Shown: positions 51,807-61,362, counted from the stretch's first letter. The stretch: DNA of 64,000 bases from Paenibacillus chondroitinus NBRC 15376 (GCF_004000765.1 NZ_BILW01000019.1:1-64000), one strand, 5' to 3'. A program made the numbers and translations. Notes: a model not told the origin generated them from the sequence alone.

Positions 51807-53243
51807 TCAGACAGATTTATCTACCTGGCGAAACTCACGGGGGATCCGCCTTGCCACACCAGTTTGAATAGCTGCATGAATGACAGCTTCCCGAATACGT
51901 CTAACGACTTCTTGATTAAACACACTTGGAATGATATAAAGCTTGTTTAGTTCTTGCTGCGTTACTACGGAAGCAATCGCTGAGGAGGCAGCTAGCTTCA
52001 TCTCTTCATTGATTGTAGATGCTTGGCAATCCAAGGCCGCTCGAAAAATACCTGGAAAGCAAAGTACGTTGTTAATTTGATTCGGAAAATCCGACCGCCC
52101 TGTTGCAATGACACCGGCGATATCTTCGATTTCATCCGGATGAATTTCAGGCGTTGGATTCGCCATGACGAACACGACAGGATTTGCCGCCATTCGTTCC
52201 ACATCTCCCCTTTTCAGTAAGCCCCCAGCTGACAAGCCAATGAACACATCTGCTCCTTCGATGACTTCATGCAGGGAACCTGATCGCAGGTTAGGGTTCG
52301 TTCGTTTCGCGTACTCCTTCCATATCGGGTTAGCGTACTCTTTCGTACGTAGCAACGCGCCTTCCCGGTCAACTCCGATTAACTCTTTCACACCTGCTGC
52401 GAGCAAAATGTTGGAGCAAGCAATCCCCGCTGCGCCAACTCCGCATACGACAACTTTAGCCTCATTAATCTGTTTGCCGACTACTCTCAAAGCGTTAATG
52501 AGCCCTGCATATAATACGACGGCCGTGCCATGTTGGTCGTCATGAAAAACGGGAATATCCAGTTCATTCCGGAGCCGTTCTTCAATCTCAAAGCATCGAG
52601 GCGAAGAAATGTCCTCTAAATTTATACCGCCAAAACCTGGAGCCATGTGCTTGATGCTTGTGACGATTTCATCGGTACTTTGCGTGCTCAAACAAATGGG
52701 AAACGCATCAACATCAGCAAACTGCTTGAATAGCATCGCCTTGCCTTCCATAACAGGCATTGCCGCATAAGGCCCGATGTTACCGAGTCCTAGAACGGCG
52801 CTGCCATCAGAGATAACAGCGACTGTATTCCGCTTGATCGTCAACTTGTAGGCGTTATCCTCATTTTCATGAATTGCCATACAGACTCTGGCGACATCCG
52901 GTGTGTACACTCGCGATAAATCATCCCTGTTCTGGATGGGCGATTTGGGCTTCATTTCGATTTTGCCGCCGAGATGAAGTAAAAATGTGCGATCTGAGAC
53001 ATGTATGAGTCTCACACCGGAGAGATCCTTCATCCTGGCTACAATTTTGTCCAACTGGGTTTGCTCTAATGCTGTTACCGTAATGTCTCGAACCGTCCAA
53101 TTCGCTCCTGTTTGAATGACATCAATCGCGATGACATCCCCACCGTTTTCCGTAATCATCGTGATCAATTGACCGAAGTGAATCTGCTCTGTCAGCAGTT
53201 CCAGACGTAAAATAATACTTTTGCCACCCATTGTATTTTTCAT
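51807..53243 (-). CDS. NAD-dependent malic enzyme with N-terminal ACT domain
   Basis: A 478-residue enzyme converting malate to pyruvate, CO2 and NAD(P)H. Residues of about 10-85 resemble an ACT regulatory domain. The malic domain follows with SRVYTPDVARVCMAI, KRNTVAVISDGSAVLGLGNI and FHDDQHGTAVV (metal ligands), then the NAD domain with VVCGVGAAGIACSNILLAAG. The ACT domain suggests allosteric control by a small ligand. It follows tctA by six bases, so the operon couples organic-acid uptake to entry into central metabolism. Confidence 0.95.
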   Translation of the reverse strand: MKNTMGGKSIILRLELLTEQIHFGQLITMITENGGDVIAIDVIQTGANWTVRDITVTALEQTQLDKIVARMKDLSGVRLIHVSDRTFLLHLGGKIEMKPKSPIQNRDDLSRVYTPDVARVCMAIHENEDNAYKLTIKRNTVAVISDGSAVLGLGNIGPYAAMPVMEGKAMLFKQFADVDAFPICLSTQSTDEIVTSIKHMAPGFGGINLEDISSPRCFEIEERLRNELDIPVFHDDQHGTAVVLYAGLINALRVVGKQINEAKVVVCGVGAAGIACSNILLAAGVKELIGVDREGALLRTKEYANPIWKEYAKRTNPNLRSGSLHEVIEGADVFIGLSAGGLLKRGDVERMAANPVVFVMANPTPEIHPDEIEDIAGVIATGRSDFPNQINNVLCFPGIFRAALDCQASTINEEMKLAASSAIASVVTQQELNKLYIIPSVFNQEVVRRIREAVIHAAIQTGVARRIPREFRQVDKSV

Positions 53244-53249
53244 ATGCAG

Positions 53250-54776
53250 TTACCCTTCCTCGTTCACAAGCACATTTTTACCTTTTAGTTTAAGGATCAG
53301 CGGGATCGTGATCCAAATCAAACCGATAATGAGAAATACCAGTGAAACCGGTTTTTGCAAAAAGATCATGAAATCGCCGTTTGAAATGGTAAGCGCTCTG
53401 CGCATATTGTTTTCCATCATTGGACCCAGAATAAGACCTAGTACGAGTGGTGCTAAAGGGTAATCGTTTTTGGACAAGAAATAACCCACAAGCCCGCAAC
53501 CCATAATGAGCAGCAAATCAAACGTTGAATATTGAACGGCATACACCCCAAACACGGAAAAAACGATAATTAACGGAATTAAATACTTCGCAGGTGTTTC
53601 AATTACTTTGGCAAACACTTTAACAAGAGGCATATTAAGAATTAGGAGCATAAGGTTTCCGACAAACATACTTGCAATAACGCCCCATGCCAGTTGTGGA
53701 TGATCCTGGAATAACAAAGGACCTGGTTGAACATTGTACATGATAAAAGCACCCATCAGAATGGCCGTCGTACCCGAAGACGGGATGCCCAGCGTCAAAA
53801 GCGGAATCATTGCACCGCCTGAAGCAGCGTTATTCGCAGCTTCCGGCGACGCCACTCCCTCGATGGCTCCCTTTCCGAACTTCTCTGGATTTTTGCTAAT
53901 CTTTTTCTCTACAATATAAGCAAAGAAAGAGGCAAGGATAGCTCCCGCTCCAGGAAGCAGGCCGATGAAAAATCCGAGGACAGAACCACGTGCAATAGGT
54001 GCCGCACTGTCTTTCATATCTTGCTTCGTCGGCATGATCCGATTAATTTTTGCAATCTCGCCGTCGTTTCCTTCACGTTGAAGAATTGTTTTAAATACTT
54101 CACCTACAGCAAATGTACCAACTGCAACAGTCAAGAACTCCAAGCCTTGATATAACTCGGGAATGCCGAACGTGAATCGTTCCACGCCAGACACGTTATC
54201 GATACCAATCGTTGCCAGTAAGAGTCCGAAGGCCGTCATCATGAGCGCTTTCACCATCGATTTACCTGCAAGCCCGCTGATTGCGAGTAATCCGAGCACC
54301 ATAAGTGAGAAATATTCGGCTGGTCCGAACTTAATGGCTACCGCAGATAAAGGACGGGCCAGGAAAATTAGACCGATCAGTGAAATAATGCCGGCCGCAA
54401 AGGAACCGATTGCCGAAATCGCAAGCGCAGCCCCTGCTCTACCCTGTTTAGCCATTTGATAGCCATCCAGAGTTGTGACGACAGAAGACGATTCTCCTGG
54501 CGTGTTCAACAGGATCGACGTCGTCGAACCTCCGTACATCGCCCCGTAATACACCCCTGCTAGCAAAATGATTGAGCTTGTAGCCGCTTCTTCCGGAGCT
54601 AAGCCACCTGTCATCGTTGCCGTGATCGGTATCAAGAGGGCTACACCGCTCATCGGACCGATACCAGGGAGTACTCCAACTACCGTACCGATCAAGACAC
54701 CGAGAAATACAAATACAACATTGTGCCACTGCATCGCAGTACCTAAACCATGAAACACATATTCCAACGTGCTCAT
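53250..54776 (-). CDS. tctA: Tripartite tricarboxylate transporter large membrane subunit TctA
   Basis: A 508-residue membrane protein with about 11-12 helices. Family motifs are GVLPGIGPMSGVALLIPIT near the N-terminus, YGGSTTSILLNTPGESSSVV, and GFFIGLLPGAGAILASFFAY, the two related halves of TctA. It forms the channel for citrate or C4/C6 dicarboxylates together with TctB, fed by the binding protein TctC. It starts one base after tctB and is followed by malic enzyme, which suggests malate or another C4 acid as the substrate. Confidence 0.95.
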   Translation of the reverse strand: MSTLEYVFHGLGTAMQWHNVVFVFLGVLIGTVVGVLPGIGPMSGVALLIPITATMTGGLAPEEAATSSIILLAGVYYGAMYGGSTTSILLNTPGESSSVVTTLDGYQMAKQGRAGAALAISAIGSFAAGIISLIGLIFLARPLSAVAIKFGPAEYFSLMVLGLLAISGLAGKSMVKALMMTAFGLLLATIGIDNVSGVERFTFGIPELYQGLEFLTVAVGTFAVGEVFKTILQREGNDGEIAKINRIMPTKQDMKDSAAPIARGSVLGFFIGLLPGAGAILASFFAYIVEKKISKNPEKFGKGAIEGVASPEAANNAASGGAMIPLLTLGIPSSGTTAILMGAFIMYNVQPGPLLFQDHPQLAWGVIASMFVGNLMLLILNMPLVKVFAKVIETPAKYLIPLIIVFSVFGVYAVQYSTFDLLLIMGCGLVGYFLSKNDYPLAPLVLGLILGPMMENNMRRALTISNGDFMIFLQKPVSLVFLIIGLIWITIPLILKLKGKNVLVNEEG

Positions 54777-54777
54777 C

Positions 54778-55239
54778 CTATGCCCCCCCTAACCATGTTG
54801 GAAATCCGGGAAGCGAACCATCCAGCAGATGTACATACAAATAATAAACACCATAGGAGAAACTACCAGCAATAACTAAGGAAACCCACACTCTTCCCTT
54901 ATGCATCGTTTGGAAACCGATCATCAGGAACAAAAACGTAGAGATTACGAATCCAATATCTTCAAGGAAATACGCATACAAGACAGCTGCGATGAAAATA
55001 ATGATAAATCGTTTATAGTCCAAATTTTCCTTGCTCTTCTCCGTACGTTGCTTACGGAAAGTCTCATAAATAAGACGGAAACTCATCAAAGACAACAATG
55101 CCCCCAAAATCATTGGAAAAATATTTGCGCCTACATTACTGCCATAAGCACTTGTTGAAATGCCCAAAGAACCTATCATAAATGCAAGGCCAATGGCACA
55201 AAACACGATGCCTGCATAACGATCAAAAGTAGTATTCAT
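54778..55239 (-). CDS. tctB: Tripartite tricarboxylate transporter small membrane subunit TctB
   Basis: A 153-residue protein with four membrane helices, typical for TctB. It includes FPMILGALLSLMSFRLIY and YAYFLEDIGFVISTFLFLM. The start was placed at ATG 55239, with AGGAGG seven bases upstream; the longer frame to 55266 has no SD. It lies 64 bases after tctC, behind a hairpin that may reduce membrane-subunit expression. Confidence 0.9.
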   Translation of the reverse strand: MNTTFDRYAGIVFCAIGLAFMIGSLGISTSAYGSNVGANIFPMILGALLSLMSFRLIYETFRKQRTEKSKENLDYKRFIIIFIAAVLYAYFLEDIGFVISTFLFLMIGFQTMHKGRVWVSLVIAGSFSYGVYYLYVHLLDGSLPGFPTWLGGA

Positions 55240-55263
55240 TTCTCTGCCTCCTACCCTAAGTAG

Positions 55264-55291
55264 CAAGGAGAAGAGGTCGTCTTCTCCCTTG
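55264..55291 (-). terminator. Intercistronic hairpin between tctC and tctB
   Basis: CAAGGAGAAGA pairs with TCTTCTCCCTTG with one bulged C. It lies between the binding-protein and membrane-subunit genes and lacks a long T-run. Confidence 0.55.
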
Positions 55292-55303
55292 TCTCTTCAG
55301 CAC

Positions 55304-56380
55304 TTATTTCTGCATACCAAGCGCTGTTAGCATGTCTTTCAGTTGTGCTTCTTGCTGCCCTAAGAATGTTTTGAAATCGTCTGCTTTCTTATAATCCGTT
55401 TCCCAGCTATTTGCTTGCATTTCTTTTTTCCAGGCATCGGACTCTACCATTTTCTTAATGCTGTCTTCCCAAAATCTTTTTGCGTCAGCGGTCATGTCCT
55501 TCGGTCCAAAGAAACCGCGCCAAATGAGAAACTCGGCATCAACACCCTGTTCTTTCATCGTCGGGATATCTTTCAAGCTGCCGCCAAGACGGGAAGGTGC
55601 GGCAATAGCAAGAATACGGATTTTCCCGGCTTTCACATATTGATCTAACGAAGAAGCATCTGTACCCAACACATCAGCATTTCCGCCTAACAATGCCGTT
55701 ACGGCTTCACCGCCACCGTCATAGGATACGTATTTCACTTTTTTGGGGTCAATACCGTATTTGAACGCCGGTAGAATCGAAACCAGATGATCCATGGAGC
55801 CAGGTGCGGAGCCTCCTGCAACCGTAATCTTGGTAGGATCAGCTTTCATATCATCGAGTAAGGATTTCAGATCTTTATATTTCGAATTTGCTGCTACCGC
55901 GACAGCGCCATAATCTTTGGTCAATTGGGCTAGCGGCGTCGTATCCTTGTAACCGTAAGGTGTGTTTCCTTCTTTTTTCAGATGATTAATCAGGATTGGA
56001 GGCGAGCTGACGAACAGCTTGTAGTTATCTTTCACATCTTTGGTAGCGTATTCTGCCATGAAAACGGTACCGCCGCCACCCGGTTTATTTTCAACTGAAA
56101 CAGGTTTATCCACAGCTTTTGTTTCCGTTAATACTTTAGCGATCGTACGGGCTGTCATATCCCAGCCGCCGCCTGCGCCTGATGGAGCGATAATGCTCAG
56201 CGCTTTTTCAGGATAGTTGGATTTTGCAGCTGCAGGAGCTGTCGTCTCCTTTGATTTATCAGTTGAACCTGAAGTTGTTGCTGCCGGTTTAACTGTGCTG
56301 TTGCCACAAGCCGCCAAACTTACCGCAAGTATGCTAATAGCTGTAACTTTCCAAGAAACTGATAATAGCTGTTTTATCAA
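55304..56380 (-). CDS. tctC: Tripartite tricarboxylate transporter substrate-binding lipoprotein TctC
   Basis: A 358-residue exported protein of the BUG/TctC family. The start is TTG 56380, six bases after GGAGGGG. The lipobox is VSLAACGN and a Thr/Ser-rich linker follows. Family motifs are IIAPSGAGGGWDMTARTIAK (ligand-binding loop), VENKPGGGGTVFMAEYA and GSAPGSMDHL. It captures the organic acid at the cell surface. Its upstream region has a cre-like site and a large inverted repeat shared with the divergent two-component system. Confidence 0.94.
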   Translation of the reverse strand: MIKQLLSVSWKVTAISILAVSLAACGNSTVKPAATTSGSTDKSKETTAPAAAKSNYPEKALSIIAPSGAGGGWDMTARTIAKVLTETKAVDKPVSVENKPGGGGTVFMAEYATKDVKDNYKLFVSSPPILINHLKKEGNTPYGYKDTTPLAQLTKDYGAVAVAANSKYKDLKSLLDDMKADPTKITVAGGSAPGSMDHLVSILPAFKYGIDPKKVKYVSYDGGGEAVTALLGGNADVLGTDASSLDQYVKAGKIRILAIAAPSRLGGSLKDIPTMKEQGVDAEFLIWRGFFGPKDMTADAKRFWEDSIKKMVESDAWKKEMQANSWETDYKKADDFKTFLGQQEAQLKDMLTALGMQK

Positions 56381-56428
56381 ATGAAACCCCTCCGTTATAA
56401 GTAATAAATTGTCATGTATACGCTTCCT

Positions 56429-56442
56429 TTGAAGCGCTTTCA
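56429..56442 (-). promoter_or_regulatory. cre-like site upstream of tctC
   Basis: TGAAAGCGCTTCAA on the minus strand differs from the ideal cre palindrome TGAAAGCGCTTTCA at two positions. It lies about 50-60 bases upstream of the tctC start, suggesting catabolite repression by CcpA. Confidence 0.5.
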
Positions 56443-56494
56443 GAATAACATCTACAGGTAGCGGTAGGGAAGTTTATGGCGATTAGTTGTAATA

Positions 56495-56568
56495 AAAGCG
56501 TTTTGACCATTTTGTTCATATTGTTCACGGATCTGGTTACCCTATAACGGTCAAAATAATAACGCTTT
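56495..56568. promoter_or_regulatory. Interrupted inverted repeat in the divergent tct/two-component promoter
   Basis: AAAGCGTTTTGACC (56495-56508) is mirrored by GGTCAAAA (56549-56556) and AACGCTTT (56561-56568). It is a likely binding site for the CitB/DctR-type regulator encoded at 58215. A possible -10 box for the plus strand (TATGAT) follows at about 56569. Confidence 0.5.
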
Positions 56569-56608
56569 ATGATACAATTTAAACAAAAATAGGAGGCCTG
56601 CGAGGAAG

Positions 56609-58246
56609 ATGAGGCTTCAGACCAAGCTTATATTAATCATTTGTTCGTTTCTTTCTATCGTCATAATCTCTTTAGGCAGTATATTTTATTACATCATGAC
56701 CACGGCACTTGAAGATCAGATTGGAACACGCGCCTTGAAGGTTGCTGAAACTGTTGCTAATATGCCTGACATTCGCCATGCATTTCAAACTTCTGACCCA
56801 TCTAGGACCATCCAACCTATTGCTGAAACGATTCGAGAAAAAATCGATGCCGAATATATCGTTGTCAGGAATCGCGAAGGGATTCGCTTCTCTCATCCAC
56901 TTCCTGAACGAATCGGGAAAGAAATGGTTGGCGGCGACAACGGTCCTGTCTTGGAAGGGCAATCCATTATTTCCAAAGCCATCGGCTCCCTTGGACCTTC
57001 ACTTCGCGGTAAGGCGCCTATCTTTGATGAGCAAAACCAAGTAATCGGGATTGTATCGGTCGGATTTCTTACGGAAGATATTGATTCTATTACTTACACC
57101 TATCAATCGCGCATTGAGGTAATTTCCCTTATCGTCCTGATTTTCGGTCTAATCGGTTCAATCCTTATCGCGCGTAACGTCCGGAGCTCTATCCATGGAC
57201 TTGAGCCCAAGGAAATCGGCGAGTTATATACGGAAAAACAGGCGATTCTGCAGACGATTCGCGAAGGAATTATCGCCATAAATCGTGATGGCTTCATCAC
57301 GATGGTGAACCGCTATGCCTTGCAGCTTATGCAGCTGCCGCTAAGTGCAAAAATCACCGGCAGACATATTGAGGATGTGATTCCGAACACCCGCTTGACC
57401 GAGGTGGTACGTACAGGAGAAGCCGATTTCGACCATGAAATGCTCATTGGTGATCATGATGTCATCGTCAATCGCGTGCCGATTGTAAGCCGAAAACACG
57501 GTGTCACAGGTGCCGTTTCAAGCTTTCGAAGTAAATCCGAGCTTTACCGATTGGCTGAGGAACTATCCCAAGTAAAACGTTTCGCAGAAGCCCTTCGGGC
57601 TCAGACACATGAATTCTCTAACAAGTTATATGTCATATCCGGACTCATTCAGCTGGAATCCTATCAAGAGGCTGTCGATCTCATCTCCAAAGAATCCGAT
57701 GTGCACCAGAATTGGGTTCAGTTCATCATGACTGAAATACCTGATCCCATGATCGGGGGGTTGTTAATTGGCAAATTCAATCATGCGCAGGAATTAAAAC
57801 TAACTTTTGAAATTGATCGCGAGAGCTCTTTCCGAGATATCCCTGAGGAAATCGATCGTAATCTATTGATCACGATTATTGGCAACTTAATCGACAACGC
57901 GATGGAAGCAGTATTAGCAGTGGAAGTACAGACTATGCCGTATGTGAAATTATTTTTAACCGATCTCGGTGAGGATTTGATAATCGAATGTGAGGATAGC
58001 GGAATTGGTATTCCCGACGAATTGGGTAACGCCGTGTTTGAGAAAGGATTTTCAACGAAAGCAGGTGAGAATAGAGGCATTGGACTAGCATTAGTACAGC
58101 ATGCTGTACGCAAGCTTAATGGATATATCACTTTCCATAATAACCCGGAATGCGGCACGATTTTCACAGTCGCCATACCAAAGCACCCGACATCCACAGA
58201 AAGGAGTCCTTATCGTGATCCTGGAATCCCAACACCCCACAATTGA
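56609..58246 (+). CDS. CitA/DcuS-type sensor histidine kinase
   Basis: A 545-residue membrane kinase for organic acids. TM1 is at about 7-30. The periplasmic-type PDC sensor domain (about 35-165) ends in IGIVSVGFLTEDI, TM2 is near 172-190, and a cytoplasmic PAS domain follows (EGIIAINRDGFITMVNRYAL). The phospho-acceptor motif is LRAQTHEFSNKLYVISGLIQ, typical of the CitA/DcuS/MalK group, with the ATPase motif LIDNAMEAV and GIGIPDELG. It is divergent from tctCBA. Its end overlaps the regulator start by 32 bases. Confidence 0.94.
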   Translation: MRLQTKLILIICSFLSIVIISLGSIFYYIMTTALEDQIGTRALKVAETVANMPDIRHAFQTSDPSRTIQPIAETIREKIDAEYIVVRNREGIRFSHPLPERIGKEMVGGDNGPVLEGQSIISKAIGSLGPSLRGKAPIFDEQNQVIGIVSVGFLTEDIDSITYTYQSRIEVISLIVLIFGLIGSILIARNVRSSIHGLEPKEIGELYTEKQAILQTIREGIIAINRDGFITMVNRYALQLMQLPLSAKITGRHIEDVIPNTRLTEVVRTGEADFDHEMLIGDHDVIVNRVPIVSRKHGVTGAVSSFRSKSELYRLAEELSQVKRFAEALRAQTHEFSNKLYVISGLIQLESYQEAVDLISKESDVHQNWVQFIMTEIPDPMIGGLLIGKFNHAQELKLTFEIDRESSFRDIPEEIDRNLLITIIGNLIDNAMEAVLAVEVQTMPYVKLFLTDLGEDLIIECEDSGIGIPDELGNAVFEKGFSTKAGENRGIGLALVQHAVRKLNGYITFHNNPECGTIFTVAIPKHPTSTERSPYRDPGIPTPHN

Positions 58247-58943
58247 AGTTTTAATTATCGAAGATGATGTGAAAATTGCTGAAATCAACCGAAGGTTTAT
58301 AGAGAAAGTAGACGGCTTTCACGTTGTCGGAATCGCTACTGATGAGATTCAGGCCAAGGAACAACTGGATATCTTAAAGCCAAATTTAGTTCTACTGGAT
58401 GTTTACTTTCCTGGCTCCAATGGACTGGACATGCTATCTTATATTCGTCAATATTATCGGGATACCGACGTTATTATGATCACAGCGGCCAAAGAGGTTG
58501 AAGCCATAAGAGAAGCCGTTCGAAGCGGAGCGTTCGATTATATTATGAAACCCCTAATATTTAACAGATTGCAGGAAACGCTCTTGCGATATATGGACTT
58601 TCACAATGAGCTGAATCGTCTTAATCAGAGTGGCTCTATTAATCAAAGTGATGTTGATCGACTCATTTCGGGGGCAGGTAAGAAAGATTCTCGTACTGAT
58701 AATTCCTATCTTCCCAAAGGCATTGATAAATTAACACTAGTGAAAATTGTGCAAGCGATTTCTGCCGCGGAGCACGGAATGTCCGCAGATCAAATTGCCA
58801 AAGAAATTGGTGTCAGCCGTTCGACAGGACGACGTTATTTAGAGCATTTGGTCTCTTCGGGCGAAGTATTCGCAGATTTGACTTATGGGGTCGTAGGGCG
58901 CCCCGAGAGAGTCTATCGTAAGAAAACTCCCTTCGACTGTTGA
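58215..58943 (+). CDS. CitB/DctR-type response regulator
   Basis: A 242-residue regulator. The start is GTG 58215, eight bases after AAAGGAG and inside the end of the kinase gene. The receiver domain is at about 10-130, with IIEDDVKIAEIN and phospho-acceptor D62 in VLLDVYFPGSNG. The C-terminal helix-turn-helix is MSADQIAKEIGVSRSTGRRY, then GRPERVYR, as in CitB, DctR and MalR. It probably activates tctCBA and malic enzyme when the organic acid is sensed. A strong terminator follows. Confidence 0.93.
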   Translation: MILESQHPTIEVLIIEDDVKIAEINRRFIEKVDGFHVVGIATDEIQAKEQLDILKPNLVLLDVYFPGSNGLDMLSYIRQYYRDTDVIMITAAKEVEAIREAVRSGAFDYIMKPLIFNRLQETLLRYMDFHNELNRLNQSGSINQSDVDRLISGAGKKDSRTDNSYLPKGIDKLTLVKIVQAISAAEHGMSADQIAKEIGVSRSTGRRYLEHLVSSGEVFADLTYGVVGRPERVYRKKTPFDC

Positions 58944-58963
58944 TTTGCAAAGCTTTAACTAAC

Positions 58964-58993
58964 GAACCCGCAACTAAGTGAAGTTGCGGGTTC
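58964..58993 (+). terminator. Terminator after the response regulator
   Basis: GAACCCGCAACT pairs perfectly (12 bp) with AGTTGCGGGTTC around six bases, followed by TTAT. Confidence 0.75.
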
Positions 58994-59025
58994 TTATCAT
59001 TTATCGTTTCTAATCATCATTGCTG

Positions 59026-59097
59026 TCATTCCACTTCAAACAACCGTTCACCCTTGCGCAATGCCTTTTCCGCAAAAGAGCCCGTCACCGCTTGCCA
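59026..59097 (-). pseudogene. Remnant of a second Rieske-fusion gene (3' end only)
   Basis: A 72-bp in-frame piece ends WQAVTGSFAEKALRKGERLF plus EVE and a stop. It matches the end of the 585-residue Rieske protein (WQSVTGSFADKAK... and KGERLFEED), but about 110 bp in between is deleted. It lies between the response regulator and carbonic anhydrase genes. Confidence 0.7.
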
Positions 59098-59108
59098 GGT
59101 ATATTTTC

Positions 59109-59672
59109 TCACTGTTTATAACCGTCAATTATTAAATCTAACTTTCCTGTTTCCGGATCGATTACAAGGCCATGAACTGGAATGTTTCTTGGCAGAAGGG
59201 GATGGTTTTTGACCGTTTGCACGCTTCCTTTGACGGAATCTTCAACACTATCAAAACCGTGCAGCCACTTTTGCAAATTAATGCCGGAACTTTCGAGGGT
59301 GTCGATAATTTCGGAAGATATCCCGTTCTCCTTCATTTTATTTATCGTTTCCCCAGGGTCAATACAGCTCATCCCACAATCATGATGCCCGACCACAAAC
59401 ACTTCGTCTGCATTTAATTCATAGATAGCGACAATTACGCTACGCATAACGCTGCCGAATGGGTGCAAAACAATCGCTCCAGCATCTTTAATGATTTTGG
59501 AATTCCCATCCTTAATATTTAATGCTCGGGGTAGGAGCTCCGTAAGTCTAGAGTCCATACAAGTGATAACAACCATCTTTTTCTCTTTGTACCTAGCTGT
59601 TTTATATTTTTCAAATTCCTTCTTTTCTACGAACTCGGAGTTAAAGTCTAACATACTATAAAGTCTCTCCAA
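59109..59672 (-). CDS. Beta-class carbonic anhydrase (YtiB-like)
   Basis: A 187-residue enzyme interconverting CO2 and bicarbonate. Zinc ligands are visible in ITCMDSRL (Cys, with the Asp-Arg pair) and VVGHHDCGM (His, Cys). HPFGSVMRSVIVAIYELNAD and VHGLVIDPETGKLDLII match the YtiB group. The start was set at TTG 59672, behind GAGGTG; this gives the family's usual length and N-terminus, while a longer frame to 59744 adds an unlikely extension. Confidence 0.92.
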   Translation of the reverse strand: MERLYSMLDFNSEFVEKKEFEKYKTARYKEKKMVVITCMDSRLTELLPRALNIKDGNSKIIKDAGAIVLHPFGSVMRSVIVAIYELNADEVFVVGHHDCGMSCIDPGETINKMKENGISSEIIDTLESSGINLQKWLHGFDSVEDSVKGSVQTVKNHPLLPRNIPVHGLVIDPETGKLDLIIDGYKQ

Positions 59673-59769
59673 GCTACTCACCTCAATTTCTCTTTTGATA
59701 TCTAACAATCTTATCATAATTTGCAAAGCACCCTCAACATGCAACTAAATGAAATATTCCAGCTGCAAT

Positions 59770-61362
59770 TCATCGCCCCTGAGGGCCTGCATATCGATAG
59801 TGGAACCACTCAATGTCCAAATATCCATTTTCCACTTTATTGTTAAAGCTAAATAAGCCGATTCGATCTCCCCGATAATCGCCCCAGTTGAGTTGATAGC
59901 GTTCGTCGAAATCGATGAAATTTTTACCATCGAGACTATAAGAGAAGGTGTTGATTCCGTCTAACCCCCAACAAGATCTTAACCATAGGTCACACTGACT
60001 GATTCGCGATCCCATCGTTTGAATACCTGTATCGTTGTATTGGATTGTTCTAACTATTCCCTCTTGTTTAATACTAATCGTACAATACCTCGTTCCAAAA
60101 TGGCATAAGCCTGCCTCCTGCCCATCTTCCATTCCGGATAGATCTATCTTAGTGACGACTACATTATTTACCGTTCTCAAGCTTCGTTGCGTAACTATGT
60201 TGCAGACTGTAAAAAAGTTCCCAACCTCTAGAGGCACGCAAGCATGCAATCGGAGATAACCCTGTCTTTCCGTCAAAGACCATTTGCCATCTCTAGGTTG
60301 ATGATTCCATTCCCATTGAGGTTCTAACCTTGCGTTAGTAAAGTTCACGCTCGTACTTGGAGTGATCAAGGCGTAACCTTGTATTGGCTTTTTGCCTCCC
60401 CATACCATTTCTCCAATGCCATCCCCATCGATATCCTCCCCGATGATTGGCCAGCCTTCCACCCAAGTGACTGGAAGCAAATGCAAGGTTCTCCCTTCAT
60501 AATACCCGCCAGTCCCCTGATGTGAGATGAAATACCATGTCCCGTCCTCCGTTTGCAGCAAACCTCCCTGATTAGGCTCTCGATCCAGTGCCTCACCATG
60601 AGAATGAATGAGTTCTTTCTCCTCGTATGGACCATGGATATGTGCAGATCTGAGCATCATCACGACTCTAAGATCTTTTCCTGCCTGATGCCGAACCTCA
60701 CTGTGGAAAAAGTAATATAAACCTTCTATTTTGTAAATCTTCGTTGCTTCACTGCCCTTATATTGATGGAAAACGAAATCAGTATCCTTCTTTATCTGGT
60801 TTCCTTCTTCATTTATCTGAAATAAATGCATCTTGTATTCATTGCTGAAATTTGTGGCAGCTAGATAGCCCTGTCCATCTTCATCCCAAAATGGGCAGCA
60901 ATCATCCCAGCCTTCGATCTGCCATATATGCTGCAGAGGCTCCCAAGGGCCTTCAGGTCGAATCGATGAACTCATGAAAAATCCTTCGTCCGGCGTACAA
61001 AAGTAGACCCAGAACTTATCTTTGTAGTATCGTATTGCGCCCGCCCAAACGCCTCTGCCGTACCTATTCATTTTATCATAATTCAATTCTGGGCTTATTT
61101 GCGTGAGATCATCGACGACATGTCCAATAATCACCCAATTCACCAGGTCTTTAGAGTGCAAAATAACCATCCCAGGAGAAAAATGCAAGGTTGAGGAAAT
61201 ACAATAGAAATCACTGCCAACTCGGATAACATCAGGGTCACTAAAATCTCCCGGCAGGATAGGATTGATGTACGTACCATCACTTTGATCACCCCAGAGA
61301 CCGTTCTTTGAAGATAGCTCCAATGCTGATTTCACAGACTTCACTCCATTTCTTTTGCTCAA
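59770..61362 (-). CDS. Glycoside hydrolase family 43 enzyme
   Basis: A 530-residue protein with no signal peptide, so probably intracellular. The five-bladed propeller part (about 30-330) has INPILPGDFSDPDVIRVGSD with the catalytic base Asp, WAGAIRYYKDKFWVYFCTP, CPFWDEDGQGYLAATNF, and a Glu in YKGSEATKIYKIEG at the expected acid position. Residues from about 340 form a beta-sandwich like the GH43 C-terminal domain (NARLEPQWEWNHQPRDGKWS). GH43 enzymes are beta-xylosidases, arabinofuranosidases or related; the specificity cannot be read here. The start is TTG 61362, seven bases after AAAGGA, divergent from tspO. Confidence 0.9.
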   Translation of the reverse strand: MSKRNGVKSVKSALELSSKNGLWGDQSDGTYINPILPGDFSDPDVIRVGSDFYCISSTLHFSPGMVILHSKDLVNWVIIGHVVDDLTQISPELNYDKMNRYGRGVWAGAIRYYKDKFWVYFCTPDEGFFMSSSIRPEGPWEPLQHIWQIEGWDDCCPFWDEDGQGYLAATNFSNEYKMHLFQINEEGNQIKKDTDFVFHQYKGSEATKIYKIEGLYYFFHSEVRHQAGKDLRVVMMLRSAHIHGPYEEKELIHSHGEALDREPNQGGLLQTEDGTWYFISHQGTGGYYEGRTLHLLPVTWVEGWPIIGEDIDGDGIGEMVWGGKKPIQGYALITPSTSVNFTNARLEPQWEWNHQPRDGKWSLTERQGYLRLHACVPLEVGNFFTVCNIVTQRSLRTVNNVVVTKIDLSGMEDGQEAGLCHFGTRYCTISIKQEGIVRTIQYNDTGIQTMGSRISQCDLWLRSCWGLDGINTFSYSLDGKNFIDFDERYQLNWGDYRGDRIGLFSFNNKVENGYLDIEWFHYRYAGPQGR

